Shown here piece after piece: positions 58,235 through 64,000 of a DNA stretch of 64,000 nt (positions are counted from its first letter, which is position 1; every line of letters begins with the position of its first letter). The notes below the pieces were generated by a model. That model had not been told where the DNA came from. It saw nothing but the letters and a program-made list of their open reading frames with translations, and did not search any database. Made by a program: the position numbers and the translations under genes. Origin of the DNA: Bretschneidera sinensis (taxonomy: Eukaryota; Streptophyta; Magnoliopsida; Brassicales; Akaniaceae); contig CM043705.1 in assembly GCA_023935145.1 (NCBI GenBank), positions 20,320,001 through 20,384,000 on the forward strand, in the 5' to 3' direction.

Positions 58235-59170
58235 CTAGGAAACTTCTCTACTACTCATTGGGTTAGATTCATCAATAGTTACATGTATAGATTCTTCTAC
58301 CACTAGAGTTCTCTTATTGAAAACTCTATAAGCCTTACTAGAAGTTGAATATCCTAAAAATATTCCTTCATCGGTCTTAGAATCAAATTTACCCAAGTTA
58401 GTTTTATTGTTATTTAAGATGATGCATTTACTACCAAAAGCACGAAAATAGGAAATATTGGGATTTCTCCCTTTCCATAGTTCATATGGAGTTTTATCAA
58501 GCAGAGGCCTTATCAAAATTCTATTTAAGATATAGCAAGAAGTATTCACGGCTTCAGCCCAAAAATATTTTGGTAAACTATTTTCACAAAGCATAGTTCT
58601 TGAAAATTCTTCTAGAACTCTATTTTTCCTCTCAACAACTTCATTTTGTTGAGGAGTTCTAGGAGCTGAAAAGTTGTGATTAATTCCATTTTCATCACAA
58701 AATTTTGAAAAGCTTTGATTTTCAAATTTTTTGCCATGATCACTTCTTATGCTTGAAATACAAATTCTCTTTTCATTTCGTACCTTTTTGCAAAACTTTT
58801 CAAATCCTTTGAAAGCTTCATCCTTGTAAACAATAAAAATAACAAAGGTATATCTTGAATAGTCATCAACAATAACAAGAGCATATTGATGGCCACCTAG
58901 ACTAATGGTACTAATTGGACCAAATAAGTCCATATGCAAAAGTTCCAAAGGTCTAGTAGTTGAGACGACATTTTTTGCTTTAAAAGAAATCCTAGTTTGT
59001 TTTCCCATTTGACAAGCATTGCATACTTTGTCTTTTTCAAAATTGATTTTAGGAAGTCCAATAACTAAATCTTTTCTTGAAACGATTTTTAGCAAGTTCA
59101 TATTTACATGACCAAGCCTTTTTATGCCATAGCCATGGATTTTCACTAAAAGCAGGAAAACATTTTTCAT
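58235..59170 (-). CDS. Copia integrase (311-codon open frame)
   Basis: The zinc-binding end has RLGHVNMNLLKIVSR and CNACQMGK. The core keeps all three catalytic acids: Asp in LLHMDLFGPISTISL, Asp in SIRSDHGKKFEN and Glu in NEVVERKNRVLEE. The distal block SYFRAFGSKCIILNN is present. The frame ends where the element is cut. The catalytic core looks intact, but there is no element left to integrate. Confidence 0.9.
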   Translation of the reverse strand: MKNVFLLLVKIHGYGIKRLGHVNMNLLKIVSRKDLVIGLPKINFEKDKVCNACQMGKQTRISFKAKNVVSTTRPLELLHMDLFGPISTISLGGHQYALVIVDDYSRYTFVIFIVYKDEAFKGFEKFCKKVRNEKRICISSIRSDHGKKFENQSFSKFCDENGINHNFSAPRTPQQNEVVERKNRVLEEFSRTMLCENSLPKYFWAEAVNTSCYILNRILIRPLLDKTPYELWKGRNPNISYFRAFGSKCIILNNNKTNLGKFDSKTDEGIFLGYSTSSKAYRVFNKRTLVVEESIHVTIDESNPMSSREVS

Positions 59171-59294
59171 TTTCAGAATGCAAGGATTTCAAATCAAATA
59201 TGTAGAAATTTTCATGTCTATGGCCAATGAATTTGATCTTGTTGCTCTTGATGTCTATAACTAGATAATGAGAGTTCTCAAATGTGACTTAGTA

Positions 59295-59535
59295 TCATTT
59301 GTCACATAATTGACTAATGCTAAGTAAATTTGGCTTAAGGCCTTGTACTAGCACTACATTATCTAAGGTTGAGAAATCATTACCGACTTTTCCATGCCCG
59401 ATGATCTTTATTTTAGTATTGTCTCCAATGGTCACAAGTCCACCATCTCTTAGAGTTAGCTCCTTGAATACACTTTTATCACCAGTCATGTGCTTCGAGC
59501 ATCCGCTATCAAGGTACCAACAGTTACCTTTCTCC
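59295..59535 (-). pseudogene. Copia aspartic protease
   Basis: The active-site block WYLDSGCSKHMTGDKSVF is readable with D-S-G intact (about 59515-59500), followed by the protease body to LKPNLLSISQLCDK. It is out of frame with the gag frame upstream. Confidence 0.82.
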
Positions 59536-59557
59536 TTGGTGTGGAGGCAAATCTACA

Positions 59558-61576
59558 TCACATAAGGATATACGATAGCACTTTTAGGTACCCAAAATTT
59601 CTTGGGTCCTTCGGGGTTAGTCCTAGAAAACACGGTTCCTTTTGGAACCCAAACTTTCTTAATAGTATATGGTGATCTATGGACATATTGATGATGCACA
59701 ATCCTAGGATAAAATTTCTAGGATATCTTACATGTGTATTCCTATAATCCTTAGGATAATAGTTCCTAGGATACATGTTTCTATGGTAAGAAGTATGAAA
59801 ATGCATGTCATTTCCAGAAAATGAATGATGATACATTCTAGGATACATGCTAGCATATGTATGCAAATTATTTCTAGGATAACCATGATGGTAATTCCTA
59901 GGATGAGCATGTGCAGAGTTCATATGTTGATTATGTACATGTTGGTTATTTCTAGGATGTGTATAAGCATTTCTAGAGTGAGCATACATATAAGCATGTG
60001 TATTTCTAGGTTGCTTCATTTTTGTATGAACATTTGAATTCCTAGCATTTAATGAGGGAGTGCTTTTAATCTTGCTAGGGTTTCTTGAAGTAGAGGCTTC
60101 ACTTACACATGAGGCTTTCATGAATAAGCTATCTTTTGATTTTTGCTTTCCCAAAGGAGAGTATCCTACACCAGATTTTCCTCCACTTAATCTTTGGGAA
60201 GAAAGTACTTCATCAAGTTTTTCTTTACCAAGCATAAGTCTTGATATAGTGTTATTCAATTCAGAAATTTTATTTTTCAAATTCTCATTTTCATCTTTGA
60301 GAAAATCTTGAGAAGAATCATACAGTAAAGATGATAATTTTTCTTTTTCTTCTCTAAGACTTATTATCTCTTTAGAGAGAGATGATACCTCTTTCTTGAG
60401 AACATAATTTCTAGAATCAAATTTCTTCAATTCCTCATGCATTTCATTTATTACTTCTAGCAATTCTTCACTACTACTCACAATATTATTTTTAGAAGAA
60501 GGAGAAGATGTTACCTCACTTTCATCGTCGATTGCCATAAAACAAAAGTTGGCAATTTCCTCGTATCCGATTTCTTTGTCTGATGACTCATCTTCTTCGT
60601 CATCGCTCCAGGTAGTTGCTACCATGGCTTTCTTTTTGAAGCCCTTGTATGGTTTGTTTGAAACTGGACAATCAGCTCTAATGTGATCGGGCTTCTTGCA
60701 GCCATAGCACATAAGCGGTTCCCTTTTCGGAGTAGGATCTTTTGTGTAAGGTTTCTTGCTTTTCTTCAAGAACCTGTGAAATCGTTTGGTGATCAATGTC
60801 ATTTCACTATCTTCCTCACTGCTCTCAGCTTCTTTTTCTGATTCCATTTCTTTGCTGCTCATAGAAGCCTTGAGAGCAATATACTTTTTCTTCTTCTCAT
60901 CATTATTGACGATGGGAGTCATTTCTTCCATCTCATACGTCAATAATAATCCAAGTAGTGTCTCAACATCCAGTTTGTCAAGATTTTTGGCCTCCTGTAT
61001 GGCTGTCCTCTTTGGTTTCCATTCTGGTGGTAGAGATCTCAAGATTTTTCTGGTTAGTTCAACCTCCTCAATATTCTTACCAAGCAGTTTTAAACCATTT
61101 ATAATAGTGGTGAACCGTGAGTGCATTTCAGAAATAGTTTCGTCAGGAGACATTTTAAAGGATTCATACTCAGAAATTAGCATGTAAATTTTTTACTTTT
61201 TTACTTCACTAGTTCCTTCATATGTGACTTGTAATTTGTCCCATATCTCTTTAGCAGAAACGCATGTAGATATTTTATTATATTTAGAAATATCTAATGC
61301 ACAATGTAACATACTTGTTGCTCTACTATTGAGAGACATCGTTTTACAATCCTCGTCAGTGTACTCAGTTTTGAGTTTAGGTATTGTATGAAGTGTCTCT
61401 CCAATAACTATTTCTTTTGAAGGAATTCTAGGTCCTTCTTCAATGATTCTCCATAGATTGTAATCTTGTCCTTCGATAAAGATTTTCATTCTGTTTTTCC
61501 AGTAGTTATAATTGGAGCCATTGAACAAAGGTGGTCTAGTATAAGAGTGTCCCTCAGAGTAGCTATTTGCTGCCAT
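59558..61576 (-). pseudogene. Copia gag with zinc knuckle, one internal stop
   Basis: It starts at 61576 (MAANSYSEGHSYTRPPLFNG) with the capsid N-terminal block YWKNRMKIFIEGQDYNLW. A single in-frame TAA at 61195-61193 interrupts it. It then runs open for 541 codons: UBN2-type capsid, a CX2CX4HX4C knuckle (CYGCKKPDHIRADC), a coiled coil (KKEVSSLSKEIISLREEKEK) and a His/Asn/Tyr/Arg-rich tail of HPRNNxH-like repeats. Length and layout fit SIRE-type gag. Confidence 0.88.
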
Positions 61577-61910
61577 TGGATCAACTCAAGGATTTTAAGC
61601 CTAAAAATAAGAACAAGGCCTTGATACCAATTGTAGATCGAGGTTTCAACCCAAGAGGGGGGGTGAATTAGGTTTTTAAAACTTTTTACGGAATTAATAC
61701 AAGTTTATAAAAACGAATAAGCAGCAAACAATTAAAACAAGTAATGTGCTGTAAATAAAGAGTTTAGAGAGAAGAGGATGCAAACTCAGATTATAGTGGT
61801 TCGGCAATATCGGATTTATTCCGACCCTACGTCCGCTCTCTTCAAGGAACTCCTTGAAGTAATCCACTAAGTAACTTAGTCGTACAACTTTCCCGGTGTT
61901 GTACAAACCT

Positions 61911-61982
61911 TAAAATCCCTTCCTCTCGGAAGCTATCCCCTTCCTCTCGGAAGTAATCCCCTTCCTTTCGGAAGTAATCCCT
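61911..61982. repeat. Three tandem copies of a 22-bp motif in the Copia LTR
   Basis: CCTTCC(T/C)CTCGGAAG with flanking TAATCCC recurs at about 61919, 61941 and 61963. Each contains a small inverted repeat, CTTCC...GGAAG. Confidence 0.85.
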
Positions 61983-62295
61983 TTACAAAGATGATGTAAA
62001 GTAAATAGTAAAGAAACAACTAATGGAAGCTTATACAACTGAATAATGTCTCTTTTTCAAAGTAAAGCTTGAAGAATGGCTTAATAAGAATATTTCAAAG
62101 CTTTTTGTGTTTCAAGAGTATAAAAACTTGATTGTGTGAGATCAACTCTTTTTGAATGTATGCAGCTTGTTATTGAATGTTTAATTGAATGGGTTTACAT
62201 AGCAATCAAATAATATGGCCGTTAGGACTTTAATTTGAAAAAGATTTGCTTTAAAATGTTCAGATTTGGAGTCCAACGGTCATATTTTTGAACTA

Positions 62296-62508
62296 CCAGT
62301 CGACTGGGTTGTGATACCAGTCGACTGGGTTCACTTGCAAAAAATCATGTTTTCAGACCTTCTAGGTATCCAGTCGACTGATATATTTCATCCAGTCGAC
62401 TGGGGACTCACTGTCCGTTTTACCAGTCGACTGGTATGAATGACCCAGTCGACAGGATACCTACTGTCTCATATACCAGTCGACTGGTATATGTACCCAG
62501 TCGGCTGG
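62296..62508. repeat. Array of eight CCAGTCGACTGG palindromes in the Copia LTR
   Basis: Perfect copies are at 62296, 62317, 62392, 62423 and 62476. Copies with one mismatch are at 62370, 62445 and 62497. Each 12-mer is its own reverse complement. On the minus strand they lie 295-508 bp inside the LTR start, the usual place of U3 enhancers. Confidence 0.95.
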
Positions 62509-62803
62509 GTTATCTTCCAACCCAGTTTTTCTGTTTTAATTTAAAATGTTTGTTTTAAAACGATCGGTTTAGAAAACCTTTTTGTTCGAGCCATTGAACA
62601 AGCTATTACAGTGTATAAGTGAGACTTACATTGGTTCTAAAACCTTAAACCTATAATAGTTTTTCAGTCTTCACTTGATACTTTGATTCGGTTTGAGTTC
62701 TTGAACTTTGATCCTTGGTTGAACACTTTTGTTGCTTACTACACTTAGTTAGTATAATAACGGTTGTGTTTTGTCATCATTAAAATATGGGTGAGGGTCA
62801 ACA

Positions 62804-63321
62804 CATAGAATCATTAAATACCACCCAAGTCCAAAAACAATCCAAACATCAACCTCATATTCGTTATCGACTCTTAAACATCCATCTTACCACAAATTAT
62901 TAATCCAAACACCCGGATGATTTTATGCATAACATTCACGAATACAAGTCTTAGCCTCTAAAAACATATTAAATTGCGTGACATCAATCACAAATCAAAC
63001 TCCATAGGCTCACTTTTTAAATCACTCTCCACTAATGTAGAAAAATCACACGACATCGGATCAATAGGTCTTTAATAGGCTTGTAATATTAGGCTAAGGT
63101 AAAGGTCAAGAAAGAACCGGAATGATTAAACAAGTAAAAGAACTCAGTGTCTTAATTTTAAACACAACATTTTTAAGCATTAAATAACCTTATTTCAACA
63201 CCTAACTCATTCAACCATTTTTCAAGCATTTCTCTCAATAATTCAACACTTTCTTTTCTTCTTTCTTTATTATAATTGACTTCTTTTTTTATAAACATAG
63301 CACATAATTTCTCTCTCTCTT

Positions 63322-63396
<75 letters not shown>

Positions 63397-64000
63397 ATTC
63401 TTCTTTTCTAGCACACAACCATTCACCTCTGTTTTCATTCTTTACTCTTTTCTACAACCCCCAACCTATCTCCTTTAATGTACTTCGGTTATGGTAGTAA
63501 TATTTTTTTTTTTTTTTCATATTTCCACCCTTACTCTTCTTAAGTGCTTCTCAACAAATGTGTATAAACTAAGTTCTCTTAAAAGAAAGGTAAGGGCAAA
63601 ATATTTTTATGCTCATAAAGGTAAGTAAATGGGCTATCGAAAGAAACAAGGCTAAATTTTTGTTTTTTTAAAAAAAAAAAACTCAAACAGGTAACTAGCG
63701 ATAAATATAACAAAGGTAAGCTTGAAAGGCTCAAACGGTCCAAAGATGGCTTACATCATATCCTAAGTAGTGTGCATTCTAGGATTTCACCTCAAGTGAT
63801 TATCAAATAAGTTCTAGAGCTTGTCGAGACCGCAAAAGTATTCACAAAACATTCGCACATAAAACTTCTCTAAATGTTTTAGACTAATCATGCAATCATA
63901 CCGCAAACCAGAGTCTCAAACTAAATGAAGATCGACACTTAAAATTATTCTCAAACCGAAGCAAGATTTAACTCCTTCTAAAAGTTGTATGCTATCTCAC
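62804..64000 (-). mobile_element. 3' internal region of a second Athila-type element, truncated by the window edge
   Basis: The segment matches the inverted 3' region of the 9953-19714 element. For example, ACCCGGATGATTTTATGCA near 62910 pairs with 18070-18085, and TCAAGTGATTATCAAATAAG near 63793 with 17250-17308. Its 3' LTR should lie to the left but is replaced by the SIRE-type Copia, which appears to have inserted here. No coding frame. Confidence 0.82.
63311..63394. repeat. (CT)n microsatellite
   Basis: CT repeats with one TTCTTT interruption, at the position equivalent to the (GA)n tract at 17645 of the related element. Confidence 0.95.

Larger units (their letters stand above)
58233..62803 (-). 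mobile_element. SIRE-type Ty1/Copia retrotransposon, 3' half missing
   Basis: On the minus strand the 5' LTR (62803-61632) starts TGTTGACCCTCACCC and is followed by the primer site ATTGGTATCAAGGCC. Then come gag, protease and integrase. RT, RNase H and the 3' LTR are absent: coding stops at 58235 against the SINE-like sequence. The LTR start and the primer site are as I know them from SIRE/Maximus-type plant Copia elements. Confidence 0.87.
61632..62803 (-). repeat. 5' LTR of the SIRE-type Copia element
   Basis: 1172 bp, TG...CA bounded on the minus strand. It contains two internal repeat arrays (61911-61982 and 62296-62508). No partner LTR is present in the window. Confidence 0.85.

Noticed and set aside
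63276..63497. Ser-Leu repeat frame
   Set aside because: It translates a CT microsatellite.

Overview
This window is plant nuclear DNA, most likely from a eudicot. Three spliced host genes sit in a long run of nested transposable elements. The plant assignment rests on a spliced gene for a nucleus-encoded plastid ribosomal protein, a spliced vacuolar malate-channel gene, GT-AG introns, and Ty1/Copia, Ty3/Gypsy, MULE, hAT and PIF/Harbinger elements. No bacterial operons, rRNA genes, intact tRNA genes or CRISPR arrays were seen. The species cannot be told from this sequence alone.

Left end (1-5138): a 33-bp tandem array lies beside a multi-exon gene for a conserved multi-pass membrane protein (+ strand, 5' end unclear, last 21 residues frameshifted). 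A convergent PSRP3/Ycf65 gene follows on the - strand.

5139-20942: a decayed Copia element on the - strand, split in its 5' leader by an Athila-type Gypsy element on the + strand (9953-19714). 21722-32074: a complete but mutated Tat-lineage (Retand/Ogre-like) Gypsy element on the - strand with a perfect 5-bp target duplication. It carries a second RNase H, an antisense spliced gene with its own TATA box, and about two dozen tandem 49-bp hairpin monomers.

34784-38457: an intact six-exon ALMT-type anion channel gene, the best-preserved host gene here. 39768-44020: an internally deleted Copia element with a perfect target duplication. 44484-45507 and 47143-49650: two Harbinger-like elements with TTA target duplications; the second holds a nested non-autonomous hAT element with a gene-like insert. 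49654-54524: a broken MULE with a transposase remnant and a convergent GRF zinc-finger gene.

54525-57425: a Gypsy 5' LTR, primer site and start of gag, followed at once by an inverted copy of the same segment. The two ~0.9-kb arms are separated by 22 nt, so transcription from the LTR would make a long hairpin RNA; this is the most interesting structure in the window. 57426-62803: a partial hAT copy, a SINE-like tRNA-derived sequence, and a truncated SIRE-type Copia whose LTR carries eight 12-bp palindromes. 62804-64000: the 3' internal part of another Athila-type element on the - strand.

The three host genes have no obvious functional link. The main story is layered transposon insertion and decay, with several elements carrying internally generated repeats or hairpins that could feed small-RNA silencing.
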